DNA of 64,000 nucleotides from Carettochelys insculpta (lineage: Eukaryota > Chordata > Testudines > Carettochelyidae), in assembly GCF_033958435.1 (NCBI RefSeq), contig NC_134137.1, positions 251,456,501-251,520,500 on the forward strand, in the 5' to 3' direction. This document shows, piece by piece, positions 1 to 11,247 of the stretch. The position numbers and the translations under genes are program-made. The first letter of the stretch is position 1. Every line of letters begins with the position of its first letter. The notes below the pieces were generated by a model, which was not told where the DNA came from, ran no database searches, and saw only the letters and a program-made list of their open reading frames with translations.

Positions 1-160
1 ACACGGTTGCATGTAATGAAAGGAGAGGAAAACATTACAATTTCCTATTAGTATGTGCTAGACATATGTATATGTCTCTAGAGTATACCTTTGCAATCAT
101 TATGGACACTGAAACTCACTGATTAATGCAGACAAATATACAGCTGTGCTGTAACAGGTT

Positions 161-421
161 GGCTTTGTCTACACTTGGCCAAACCTTCGAAATGGCCATG
201 CTAATGGCCAAATCAGAGAATACTAATGAGGCGCTGAAATGAACATTGAGTGCCTCATTAGCATGCTGCTGGCCACAGCACTTTGGCTTTCCTTTTCGAA
301 AGTACCCTGCAAACATCCAAATCCCCTTATTCCTATCAACCATTTCAGTACTTCATTAGTATTCTCCAGTTTGGCCATTAGCATGGCAGTTTTGAAGTTT
401 TCCCCTAGTGTAGACATAGCT
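161..421. mobile_element. Harbinger-type MITE, 261 bp
   Basis: The ends are inverted: ggctttgtctacac on the left and gtgtagacatagct on the right. They are flanked by an exact 3-bp duplication, GTT (158-160 and 422-424). The interior has no coding capacity and repeats ttcgaaatggcc / ggccattagcatgg modules in both orientations. The terminal core (GTCTACAC) matches the larger Harbinger copies elsewhere in the window, so it is probably mobilised by a related transposase. The family name is inferred. Confidence 0.75.
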
Positions 422-424
422 GTT

Positions 425-3400
425 GTGTATATATAGGACAGCAGTAAATGTAACATAGTCCCAGATGGTTTCTTAATGGTGGGGAAAGTAGATATAAATC
501 CTCTACCTTTGCTTTTATTTACTGCTTTTTGTAACAATAATTGAGTTCAACAGATTAAAGGAGTGATGTATTTATACCACATATGATTAAGGGGGTTGAG
601 GGAAGGGCTTTTGGTGGGAAGGGCTTTTGTTTGCAAGGATAGGATAGAAAGCAATTTCTCTCATGTTTTCAAAGGCAGGAAGGAGTTGTGCATGTTTCTT
701 TGAAAGCCACTCTTCAACTGGGTAAAGGATGTAACAACATCATGCAGGAGTGCTCCATTTATAACTTGCTTGTCCTGCTTTGAACCAGTATACTTGGAAG
801 CATTGGCTCCGTCTTTGGAAAATGGAGGCATGGTCTTCACTTAAAAAATTATGTTAACATGGCTCATTGTGGGGAAAATCCACTTTCCTGCATGCCTAGC
901 TCTGCCTTTCTTCCAGTGTAGATGCAGCTAAGTTGTGAGAAGAATGCTTCCATTGACTGAGCTACAGTTGTTAAGTGAAAAGCCCTTCTATTGGCCTAGG
1001 CTGTACTTACACTATGGAGATATAACAGCATGGTGTTTGTAGTTCATGTAGTGTAGACATGGCCAGAGATCTGTGTGCCTCTGGATCTGGAAGTTCACTG
1101 CAGCACAGGCTAAGTGTAAAGACCCATGCACTGTAGAAATCAAAAGAAATGTTTTGCTTGAGTTAACCCTTAAACAACAAACTTTCACTGTTTCCTAAAA
1201 TGATTTCAGTGAGTGGTGTGGGGTTTTTAATTGTTTTGTTAATACATCTTTTTGGAGATAAAAGAAATGCCAAAATATGCAGTAGCGAAGGCCACTAAGT
1301 CTGTTGTTTACCTTATGTTCAGTGAAGCAGGCACACGTAACTACTGACTTCATTATAAACTCTATTTTCATACACCTGCAGTGACATTCCGCCTAAGTTA
1401 TAAATATTTTAAAATGTCAAAACCAATATTCTTCAACCCGGGCTTGTTTTGTAATCCTCATTAGGACTTAAAAATTAAGCCAATCTTTAGGCCTGAATCT
1501 GCACTCACACAAGTTTAAGTTAAGAGTAAACTCCTTTACCCTAAATCTCCAAAAAACCAGGTGTCACACATACCATACTGTAAGTTACTGTATGTCAGTG
1601 GATGAATACTGTGTCTAGCCTCTTGTAGCTTCATCAACAGCCAGGTGAAAAGGCTAGAGCCTGCCAAAGTAAATTAGCCGTCACTCATCAAGGACACATG
1701 ACTGTCTGAAGCTGGTTACATCTACATTGTTAGTTGTTAAAGAAACCCACATTCAAAGACATTGGCCATACAGTTACCCTGTCCTGTACAAAACCAGTTC
1801 AGTGATGACTACCATGTGTCTTGGCAGGCCAAAACCTGGTGGGCAGATAGGTTGGTTGGTGACAGGAGATTGATTAATGTCTGTTGTCATGGATGGCAGT
1901 TTTACTCCTGGTTTAGAGGGGCTAGCTCCTTCACATCCCCTTGCCTTCCACCCAAGGCCCCACCAGAGCCCAGTCCAAGCCCACTGGAGCCGATGGTTCC
2001 TGTTCTGCATGCCCAGCCCATCCATTGTAGTCACTGGCTTGTGCTGCTTCCTGGCCCTGTCACTGGTTGCCAGGCAGCAGCCCCACCCTCAAGCCCAGGA
2101 GCTGAGTGTGGCTGGCCAGTGTGGCACTCCCTCTGCCCCTCTGCCCAGCCCTGACGCACAGGGAGGCCAGGCAGCGTAGCCCCTGCATTCCTGGCCCAGG
2201 AGCATGGGAAGCCTGGCCAGCCTTACTCTACCCTCAACTCCCCTGCCTCTGCCTCGGAGCACAGGGAGGCTGGTCCCAGCCCCCCTGGCCCCAGAGCACC
2301 AGGCAGCATAACCCTAGCCCTTCCAGCCCTGGAGCCCTGGGCAGTGCAGCCCCAGCCCTCTCCCAACCCCAGAGCACAGCCAGTGAAGCCAGGAGCAGGA
2401 GGTGACTAAGGGTGGAGGGTGGGTGGGTCACAACTGGCAGTCTGCATGGACTTAGCCTCACCCTGCCTCCGATCCCTGCCCCCCATGACTCTCATTGCCA
2501 GCCACTCATTACCACAAAGCAGATTTCACTGTCAAGTGCTGTGCTGGTCGAAAAGAGACCATGGACAGTGTCTAAAAGGCAGGCAAACTGGTGGGCAATT
2601 AAAGAGGTCAGAGTACATTGGCAAGTCACTACTACCATAGATCTCAGCCAGGAGCATGACGGAGACCCCCTCACAGTGTATATGGGGCAGTACTACATTA
2701 AATATTGGCAGCTGTCGCAACAGAGTTGCACGTAAAGCCTTCATGATAACGTGCGTAGCTTTGTTACGTACATGAACCACCCTCTTGTAAAAGGAGTGAC
2801 ACTAGGCAGGAGCACAGACCTCCGCTGTTGAACAGTAGAGGGTAAGGCCAGATGTCTACATACCCTTTTGGAGTATCCTTTAACACATCTTCCATGTACA
2901 ATTTGCAAAGGGAAACATTTGTATGACATTTATGTGCTTTAATAAATGATAATGGTTTTACATAATAAGGGAAATACAACTTGTCTGTTTGCATTATATT
3001 AGTTCTGATTTGTACAGGCATTCATCTGTTGTCATGAAATTTAAACAGCTACCCACAGAGGTAAATAAACAATGAGTCAGACTAGTTCCCATCAGATGTC
3101 ACTAATTACTTGCTATTAGTTACTCTTCTGTAGGTTCTGCCACTGCAGGGGATAGATTGTTGGCATCATAAATTAGACCAAATGAATTGTAATTTTTGTA
3201 TAGAATTTCATATTTTGTCATATGCAATTTGTAAGCTGATAAATAAGGTATTAGCTTAACATTCAATTAGGCAAGTGTCTTGATGGGTTTTTTGGGAAGA
3301 GCAGGAGGGGGGAGAGCTTTGGATTTTACTGAAATTCTTAGTCCATATATAGCTGATTTTTGTTGCTAACGTGGACAGCAGCATGGCTATGATCTAAAGA

Positions 3401-3849
3401 TAGGACCTGCTGACTGCTTTTAATGTTCAGTTCTGAATATAGATCCAAATCCAGATTTCTCTAAAGTTCAGGGAGAAATCAGAGCCTACTGTAGCTCAGG
3501 GAAGTTGTAGAGAGAAGGTAAAGCAACAGTATTCAGATACATATTTGGCTCTGAATCTGAACTCAAATTCAGGGTAGGTGCCGGTTAGAGCACATGCCCA
3601 AACTAACACAGTAAACAATGCGAGCTTGTAATAAATCCCTCTTCTTCAGTTAAAGAGTAAGAATGATGTGTTGAAGTGTATAATGCATATGTCATTCTCC
3701 CTTTGTTAAGAGAGGAGAAATTTAAATTAGGCAACCAGGTAACAAAGTGATGGAGGTGACATCAGAAAACAACGGATGGATATAACGAGGCTATTGGCAT
3801 TTGGAATGGGAAAAAGATTATTCTAATCCCTTCTTTCCTATTCCATTTT
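425..3849. other. No gene seen; AT-rich DNA with one GC-rich block
   Basis: I see no coding exon or RNA gene. A GC-rich block at about 1900-2420 contains short imperfect repeats of ccctggcccagg/cacagggaggc type that open several overlapping frames. These frames have low complexity and no recognisable domain. At about 999-1064 a very short inverted pair (ggctgtacttacac / gtgtagacatggcc) may be a MITE remnant. Confidence 0.4.
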
Positions 3850-4470
3850 AGGCCCTAATCAATGCTGGTAATCATTAAAGAGCAGGGCACCAATGCCAAT
3901 ATGAGAGTGAGGAATGGGAAAGTAAGAACAGCTTTTCTTCTCATGAAGAACATGTGGAATTCTAAGCAGATCAGCATTCAGACTAAGATCAGGTTATTCA
4001 ACTCAAAGATCAAATCAGTACTTGGGGAACAACAAAGAGGACTGTCAAAAAATCCAGATGTTTATGAATAACTGCCTCCTTAAAATCCTCCATATCCACT
4101 TGCCATACACCATCAACAACCAAGACCTGTGGCAACTGACTCACCAAATTCCTGGTGAAGAAGAAATCAGGAAGAGAAGATGGTGATGGATTGGACATAC
4201 CCTCAGAAAACCAACCACCATCATCACAAGGCAAGCCTTAATTTGGAACCCACAAAGAAAAAGGAAAAGAAGGTGCTCAAGAAACACCTGGCATAGAGAC
4301 CTGAAGGCAGATGCTAAAATGATGGGACAGACCTGATTGAATTGACCTGACTGACCTGGTCAGAACTGGAAAAGACTACCCAGAACAGGGGAAGCTGGCA
4401 AATGGTCGTCAGTGGCCTATGCTCCAAGAAATGAAAGAGGCTTACTGCTACTACACCACTGGGTGAATGA
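3850..4470 (+). pseudogene. Non-LTR retrotransposon reverse transcriptase C-terminal remnant
   Basis: Translation in more than one plus-strand frame gives a decayed C-terminal piece of a LINE polyprotein. A segment reading RVRNGKVRTAFLLMKNMWNS is followed, in shifted frames, by a tryptophan/arginine-rich stretch (RRRWWWIGH-like, then LRKPTTTITRQAL). This order, a thumb-like segment and then the IGH/LRK tail, is typical of RTE-like or related vertebrate LINEs. Both ends are truncated, and the frame changes near 4071 and again downstream, so it cannot make protein. The family is inferred from motif order. Confidence 0.6.
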
Positions 4471-5547
4471 CAGCTGGCTGAAATTTTTTGATGAAACTTT
4501 CCATTTGAAAATGCTCATTTGTCAAAACTGAAGCTTTTCTTGGGAAAGGATTGGTTTTGGTGTTTTTTTTTTAATTTAATGATAAAAAAGGAATTCCACA
4601 TTTATGGTTTGAAATGCCTTTTTGTTGCAATACCAAAGCTAATTATAGTAAAAATATTTTTGACTGGTCAAAATTGAAATGAAATGTTTTGAAATGGTCA
4701 CTAAGCATTCCAATTGACCCAAGCCCATCTTTTTTGTTTTTTTCATTTTAAAGAACATTTTCAGTTTGTGAAAATTCTAAAGCATTTTTACTTTTTTTAT
4801 CCCAGTCTGAGATAGGATAACTTTCCCACTCAGATCAAAAGTGAACACCCACGTTGTACACACATGATAAAGGAACGCTACGGTTCTGAGTTGCAGTTTA
4901 AGAGTGCCAGGAACTTGTGATATAATGAGCCATTTCTACTTTGCAGAGTAATGTGAAGGTCATTCATTCCTGCTGTGAAGTGCACTGCAGAGAGCTTGCG
5001 GCACGTGTCCAGTTTATGCCCCATACCAGTTTCCAAAGGGTATTGTTGTGTGAACAATATGACTGTCAAGGTCACGTACTCCCCACTATATTTATAGCAG
5101 TGGCTCAGTATCATTGAGCAGGGGTATGCTAAGTGCCTAAAAGACTAGCAAGAGGAAATGTATCAGTTCTACGAATGTATTTCCTTTCCATTTACTGTTG
5201 TGGCTCCCATCCCCTGTGTTACTCACATAGTAGCACTTTGTGCTCCAGGTATCACATCTTGTATTGTTTTACTAAGAGCTAAGGAGGTTACAGTGTCAGA
5301 ATGGATAGACCATGAATGGGAACCATTCCAGGAATACTTGCAAAGAATGTTCTATGAACTGATGTTGGTGAATCATTACTGAACCAATGTGTAACAGTAT
5401 AACCAATATGGTTTCTCCAGACATTTTGAGAGGCCTATAGCTTGTCTGCAGTCAGACTAAAGAGCAGCAGCCATTAACTGTGAAGCTACAAGTCACATAC
5501 TCACATTCCATTTACATTTCAGCACAATAGTAGCATATAATGCTGTT
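4471..5547. other. No gene seen; AT-rich, with a TTTTGAAA/TTTCAAAA-rich repeat
   Basis: There is no coding feature. Positions 4490-4790 are T/A-rich with recurring ttttcattt, tttgaaat and caaaat runs. Similar sequence occurs near 17520-17760, 20400-20470 and 44440-44790, so it is probably an old dispersed repeat that I cannot name. Confidence 0.35.
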
Positions 5548-5812
5548 AATCACAGAATCACAGAATCACAGGGCTGGAAGGGACCTCAGGAGGTCATCTA
5601 GTCCAGCCCCCTGCTTCAGGCAGGATCAACCCCGACTAAGTCATCCCAGCCAGGACCTTGTCCAGCCAGGACTTACAAACCTCAATGGATGGAGAATCCA
5701 CCACCTTTCTAGGCAACGCATTCCAATGCTTCACCACCCGCCTGGTGAAGTAGTTTTTCCTGATATCTAACCTACACCTCTCCCTCTTCAACTTCTGACC
5801 ATTACTCCTTGT

Positions 5813-6361
5813 TCAGCCATCTGACACCACTGAGAACAGTTTCTTACCCTCCTTTTTAGAGCTTCCCTTCAGGAAGTTGAAGGCTGCTATTAAATCACCT
5901 CTAAGTCTTCTCTTCTGTAAACTAAACAAGCCCAAATTCCTCAGCCTATCCTCATAGGTCTTGTGCTCCAGACCCTTAATCATTTGTGTTGCCCTTCGCT
6001 GAACCTGCTCCAGCAAATTCACATCCTTTTTATACTGGGGGGCCCAAAACTGGACACAATATTCCAGATGTGGCCTCACCAGTGCTGAATAAAGAGGAAT
6101 AACTACTTCTCTAGATCTGCTCAAAATGCTCCTCCTAATGCATCCCAGTATGCCGTTAGCTTTCTTGGCTACAAGGGCACACTGTTTACTCATATGCAGC
6201 CTTTCATCCACCATAACCCCTAGGTCCCTTTCCATCGTACTGCTGCTGAGCCAGTCGGTCCCCAGCCTGTAACAATGTTTGGGATTCTTCTGCTCCAGGT
6301 GCAGGACTCTACACTTCTCATTATTGAACTGCATCATATTTCTTTTGGCCCAGTCCTCCAA
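5813..6361 (-). pseudogene. CR1 ORF2 RT thumb and C-terminus
   Basis: This open segment reads WAKRNMMQFNNEKCRVLHLE, then [17 protein letters not shown] and [20 protein letters not shown], the conserved CR1 post-palm and thumb region. It continues in altered frames to about 5600, where the last conserved residues (KNYFTR..KHWNALP) can be traced. It lies next to the 3' end repeats and is not expressed as an intact protein. Confidence 0.9.
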
Positions 6362-6437
6362 TTTATCCAGGTCCCTCTGGATTCTCTCTCTACCCTTCCA
6401 AAGTATCTATCTCTTCCCCTAGTTTTGTGTCATCTGC

Positions 6438-6953
6438 TCACTTGCTGAGGGTGCAACCCAGTCTCTCATCCAGGTCATTAATAAAGATGTTGAATAACAC
6501 CAGCCCCAGAACCGAGCCTTGCAGCACTCTGCTTGAAACAGACCGCCATCCAGATATTGAGCCATTGACCACTACCCGTTGGGTCTGACCATCAAGCCAG
6601 CTTTCTATCCATCTTATAGTCCAAGGATCCAATCCATATTTCCTTAACTTATGGACAAGAATGTTGTGGGAGACCATATCAAAAGCCTTGCTGAAGTCAA
6701 GGTATATCACAACCACTGACTTCCCCATGTCCACAGAGCTTGTTACCTCGTCGTAGAAGCTAATCAGATTGGTCAGGCAGGACTTGCCCCTGGTGAATCC
6801 ATGTTGGCTACTTTTGATCACTTTCCCCTCTTCCAGGTGCTTCAAAATGGATTCCTTGAGGATTCCCTCCATTATTTGCCCAGGGATTGCGGTAAGGCTG
6901 ACGGGTCTATAGTTCCCTGGATTGTTCTTCTTTCCTTTTTTAAAGATGGGCAC
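6438..6953 (-). pseudogene. CR1 ORF2 reverse transcriptase, fingers and palm
   Basis: The RT blocks are recognisable in order: [20 protein letters not shown] (block 2), [17 protein letters not shown] (block 2a), [17 protein letters not shown] (block 3, first catalytic Asp) and [16 protein letters not shown] (block 4). The frame ends at LSK with a TGA exactly where the aromatic residue of the (F/Y)ADD motif should be; the next codons read ADDTK. The catalytic motif is therefore cut by a nonsense mutation and no full RT can be made. Confidence 0.92.
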
Positions 6954-7026
6954 TACGTTTGCCTTCTTCCAGTCATCTGGTATCTCCCCCGATCTTCAAG
7001 AGTCTTCAGGGATAATGGCCAAAGGT

Positions 7027-7800
7027 TCAGCAATGACCTCTGCCAATTCCCTCAGTACCCTGGGGTGCATTAAATCCAGACCCATAGACTTGTGCACATC
7101 TAGTTTTTTCTAGATAGCTCAGAACTTGTTCCTTCCCCACAGATGGCTGCCCTGCACCTTCCCATACTGCATCATCTAGGACCGTTATGGGGAAGTTGAC
7201 TTTGTCCGTGAAGACTGAGGCAAAAAAAGCATTGAGTACTTCAGCTTTTCCTGCATCATCTGTCACTAGGTTACCTCCCTCATCCAGTAATGGCCCCACA
7301 CCTTCTCTGATGACCTGTTTATTGTTCACATGCCTGTAGAAACCCTTCTTGTTACTCTTCACATCCCTTGCCAGCTGCAGTTCCAATTGTGGTTTCTCTT
7401 TCCTGATTACTGCCCAGCATTCTCCAGCCGTATGTTTATACTCCCCCTTAGTCAACTGTCCATGTTTCCGTTTCTTGTATGCATCCTTTTTTAATTTAAG
7501 CTGACTAAGGATTTCCCTGTTAAACCAAGCTGGTTGCCTACCATGTTTGCATTTCTTAGTACGCAGCGGGATTGTTTGCTCCTGTGCCTTCAGTAAGACT
7601 TCTTTAAAATACTGCCCGTTCTCTTCAACTCTTTTCCCCTTCATCTTCATTTCCCAAGGGATCCTGCTCATCCGGTCTCTGAGGAAGTCAAAATCTGCTC
7701 TTCTGAAGTCACGGGTCTGTATGTTACTGCTCACCCTTCTTCCTTTCGTCCGGATCCTGAAATCTATGATCTGGTCGCTGCAGCCCAGGTTCCCTCCCAC
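7027..7800 (-). pseudogene. CR1 ORF2 endonuclease end and RT N-terminal linker
   Basis: It begins in the last part of the endonuclease (GGNLGCSDQIIDFRIRT). In the plus-strand copy at 27.5 kb this site reads SDHEIID; here a codon is lost and the catalytic SDH is SDQ. A basic linker follows (RRADFDFLRDRMSRIPWE...KKDAYKKRKHGQ), then the RT N-terminal extension (VGPLLDEGGNLVTDDAGKAEVLNAFFASVFTDK). It ends in a frame change near 7100. Confidence 0.88.
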
Positions 7801-7814
7801 TTCTATTTCTTCTA

Positions 7815-8126
7815 CTAGTTCTTCCCTGTTTGTGAGCAGCAGGTCACATAGAGCGCAACTCCTCCTCCTTTTCTCCCCTGTCTGTCCTTCCTAAACAATT
7901 TATAACCTTCCATGACCGTGCTCCAGTTATGTGAATTGTCCCACCAAGTCTCCGTTGTTCCAACCACCTCATACTTGTGTGACTGTGCCAGGGCCTCTAA
8001 TTCTTCCTGTTTGTTCCCCAGGCTTCTGGCATTAGTGTACAGGCATCTTAGAGAAGGGGCCGATTGGCCCACTTCCTCCTCTTCACCCAGGAAACCCACC
8101 TGATTGTTCCCACATCCTAGTGCCAC
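7815..8126 (-). pseudogene. CR1 ORF2 endonuclease N-terminal fragment
   Basis: This fragment carries the start of the apurinic/apyrimidinic-like endonuclease domain that nicks the target DNA in CR1 retrotransposition. The visible motifs are CLYTNARSLGNKQEEL (the N-terminal strand, with the metal-binding Asn), then VVGTTETWWD (the catalytic Glu region) and GGGVALYV. Directly after ALYV the sequence jumps to CCSQTGKN, because the middle of the domain has been deleted (about 400 bp compared with the copy at 22.2-27.7 kb). The central catalytic GDFNHPD-type motif is therefore missing. Confidence 0.88.
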
Positions 8127-8130
8127 CCAC

Positions 8131-9167
8131 TGTTAAACAGATCACAAAATGGGTAAAGAAAATTTAATTAACAGCATTTCGCCCGGCAGGCAAGGACTTA
8201 TCAATGGCTGAGGTGGAACCACCATTCTCTGACGATTGTCTTCACTTTTCTACTGTTTTCTGCATATTCTCTGTCTGGTTTGTAATTGCTCCTGTCTGCT
8301 GTATAATTAATTTGGTTAGGTGCCAATCAGTTGAGGTGGTGGGTTATGATTGGCTAGGTAATTCTGTTACCGTAGGCTATTATTCGTTCGTAAAATTGTA
8401 CTAAAATAATTGGTCAAGGTATAGCTAAGCAGGACTCAGTTTCACTTCTTAAAACTGGGGTCCAAGAAGGAGAAGAACAGAACATCAAGGGGGGAAAAGG
8501 AAGAACAGAACATCCACCAGGAGGGAAGAAGGAACACCTAAAGGACTCACCCCCAAGACCCCAAGGTGCAGCAACCAGCATGCAGAGAGTGACTTTGTCT
8601 GTCCCAACAGTGGAAGTCTGCCTGCCTGCCTTATCAGAACTGGTGAGCATGAGACTGTGTGCTTAGCATGTATTCTGCTTTCTTGGTAATTGTAAATAAA
8701 TAGAGAATAAGAATATTATTGTGTAAGTCTTTTTCAGTGGCACAGATCCTGCATACCCACAGGGAATTACACCCTGAGCCCTAGGAATTGGGTAAGGGTG
8801 GGAGTTTAAATTTACAGGGTCATGCCTTGAGCCCTACGGATTGGGTAAAGGTATGTGTGTTCCTGAATGTGGAAGGGATAAGAAATTTTTGCGGGTAACA
8901 AATGCCCTGCATGATGCAAAGAGAAACCATGCAAACTACACTTCCAACCAGTTATGGTTATTAATGATCTGTTTGTAAAACAGCCAATTTCACACACTTA
9001 GATTCTGGAAGTCCCCAGAAAGCTGCGGGTTATCATGTAAACTTAGACCCATGTGCTTCTTGGCAAGTAAAATTTTGCATAGCCATATTGCATTCATAAC
9101 TGGATGAGACTGTCTGTGTTTCCTGCAGGAAAGCAAGGTTGAAGCATCTCTTTAAGAAGTCAAGTTT
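8131..9167. other. No gene seen; possible solo LTR at about 8131-8760
   Basis: There is no coding feature. The block from tgttaaacagatcac (8131) to about 8760 has an LTR-like build: it starts with TG, has an aataaa at about 8696-8702 followed by a gt-rich stretch, and later two near-copies of ccctgagccctaggaattgggtaa (8773 and 8827). I cannot identify a primer-binding site or internal retroviral genes, so an old solo LTR is only a suggestion. Confidence 0.3.
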
Positions 9168-9680
9168 CACAGGCAGAACAGTGCTCGTCTGTTTCAGCAA
9201 AAACAACAAGTCTACAGGCACCTTTAAGACTAACCATTTCATTATGGCATAAGTTTTTGTGAGTTGCAACTCACTTCATCAACTGCATGACGTTAAAAAA
9301 AAAGAAAAGAAAAACAAACAGGTAGTAGGAATACCAAGATGGGAGTGTTACATCAAAGCTAATTCAATCAGTGTGGATGTGGATAAGAAGGTGAGAATAC
9401 CTGAAGTGGAGAATTACATACTGTAATGAGAGAGCCATTCCTGGTTCCTATGCAGACCCATTCTGATGGTTTTAAATTTCCGTATGAATTTCAGCTCAGC
9501 AATTTCACGTTGTATCCAGGTTTTTAAATTTTTTGCTTGAGGATGGCAACTTTCAAGCCTGTAACTGTGTGTCCAGGGAGGTTATAATATTCTCTCCCTG
9601 GTTTTTGTATGGTATCATTCTTGATGTTTTACTTATGTCCATTTATTGATACCCAGAGACAGTCCAGTTTGTCCATTGTA

Positions 9681-10498
9681 CAGTCATACCCTGAGATAAG
9701 CCCATTCGAGTTATGGGAATTCGACTTTACAAGGAGTTTCATTTAATACCCCTACTTCAGCTTACGAGGCATTTCTTTGCATTTACGAGGACCGATTTGG
9801 AGGCTGGCGGCTCTGGTAGGCAAGCACTGAGGGGATGGAGACGGCCGCATTGGTCTTGACGAAGAGGCTGTGCAGGGGGGCGGCGGTGCCCTGCGAGAGG
9901 GCGGCAGTCTGGTGTGGGGAGGTAGACTCTTCTGAGTCCTGGCAGTAGATCATGCCGCTCTGCAAGACATGGATGCTGGGCACGCAGCCCATCCCAGCCC
10001 CGCTGCTGCCACTCACCCCCTGGGAGGATAGGGGGCCGCCGCTGCCCGTCCTGCAGAGCTGTGCCTTGGGTGCCACTCACCGTCTGCAGCGCTCCCTCCC
10101 ATTAAGCGCCTGGCTCGCCCGCTGCTGCCGCCAGCAGAGCCTGTCCGTCACACAGTCCCGCATGAGCGAGACATAGGCCCTTGCTAGCCGGGGACTCCCT
10201 GTGCCTGCCGAGCTCCCCACGCAGCCAGCCCCCGGCAGTGCCCCCTCCCCACTTAATCTAACCTGCGCTCAGGCCGGGCTACCTCCCCATGCCCTGCTCT
10301 GCCCTGCCTGCCCCCTTGCACCAGATTTAATGGGATTTGGTGTTGTTTTAGCTTAAATGGGTATAAATTTCGGGGCTCAGGAAAGCATACAATTTTTTCG
10401 CATTGAAATTAATGGTAATTACATGTTCGACTTTAGAGAATTTGCCCTAAGAGGGGCTTTTCAGTAACAAATTACCCTCGTAAGGCGGGGGAAGGCTG
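9681..10498. mobile_element. pogo/Tigger-like MITE with GC-rich filler, 818 bp
   Basis: It is flanked by TA on both sides (9679-9680 and 10499-10500). The left end reads CAGTCATACCCTGAGATAAG; the right end, read inward, starts CAGCCTTCCCCCGCCTTACG. CAG...CTG ends with a TA duplication are typical of Tc1/mariner-pogo elements. About 100-150 bp at each side are AT-rich; the middle (about 9800-10320) is strongly GC-rich and unrelated in composition. No transposase is seen. Removing it restores Penelope-like sequence on both sides. Confidence 0.72.
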
Positions 10499-10537
10499 TA
10501 CATGGCAGCGGGGCATTGTTGTCATATATCACATTAG

Positions 10538-11247
10538 GGCCGCGTCTACACATGCACACCACTTCGAAGTAGCGGCGCCAACTTCGAAATAGCGCCCGTC
10601 ACGGCTACACGTGTTGGGCGCTATTTCGAAGTTGAAATCGACGTAAGGCGGCGAGACGTCGAAGTCGCTAACCCCATGAGGGGATGGGAATAGCGCCCTA
10701 CTTCGAAGTTGAACGTCGAAGTAGGGAATGTGTAGACGACCTGCGTTCCGTAACATCGAAATAGCGGGGTCCGCCATGGTGGCCATCAGCTGAGGGGTTG
10801 AGAGACGCTCTCTCTCCAGCCCCGGCGGGTTCTATGGTCACCGTGTGCAGCAGCCCTTAGCCCAGGGCTTCTGGCTGCTGCTGCAGCAGCTGGGAATCCA
10901 TGCTGCATGCACAGGGTCTGCAACCAGTTGTCAGCTCTGTGGATCTTGTGTTGTTTAGTGCAACTGTGTCTGGGAGGGGCCCTTTAAGGGAGCAGCTTGC
11001 TGTTGAGTCCGCCCTGTGACCCTGTCTGCAGCTGTTCCTGGCACCCTTATTTCGATGTGTGCTACTTTGGCGTGTAGAGGTTCCCTCGCAGCGCCTATTT
11101 CGATGTGGTGCTGCCCAATGTCAAAGTTGAACGTCAACGTTGCCAGCCCTGGAGGATGTGTAGACGTTATTCATCGAAATAGACTATTTCGATGTCGCTA
11201 CATCGAAATAAGCTATTTCGATATAGCATTCACGTGTAGACGTAGCT
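10538..11247 (-). mobile_element. Young Harbinger MITE, 710 bp
   Basis: It is flanked by an exact TAG duplication (10535-10537 and 11248-11250). The ends are ggccgcgtctacac and gtgtagacgtagct. It carries the right-end module first (TTCGAAGTAG/GTCGAAGT repeats), then a roughly 150-bp core that matches the region around the transposase start of the full-length element, then the left-end module with the ggggccctttaaggg motif and tatttcgatgt repeats. It is inverted relative to 22411-27126. Confidence 0.9.

Larger units (their letters stand above)
5548..8130 (-). mobile_element. CR1 LINE, 5'-truncated, minus strand
   Basis: The 3' end lies at the low coordinate and shows the sauropsid CR1 signature: tandem 8-bp units (cacagaat repeated at 5551-5570) followed by gggctggaagggacctcagg. 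Reading the minus strand upward gives an endonuclease fragment (8126-7815), the end of the endonuclease plus the linker (7800-7027), reverse transcriptase (6953-6438) and the RT C-terminus (6361 to about 5600). The 5' end is truncated near the start of the endonuclease. Internal deletions and stops show that it is dead. Confidence 0.93.

Noticed and set aside
1762..2461. Overlapping Pro/Ser-rich frames on both strands
   Set aside because: GC-rich imperfect repeats open several frames at once; no domain, no splice pattern and no start context.
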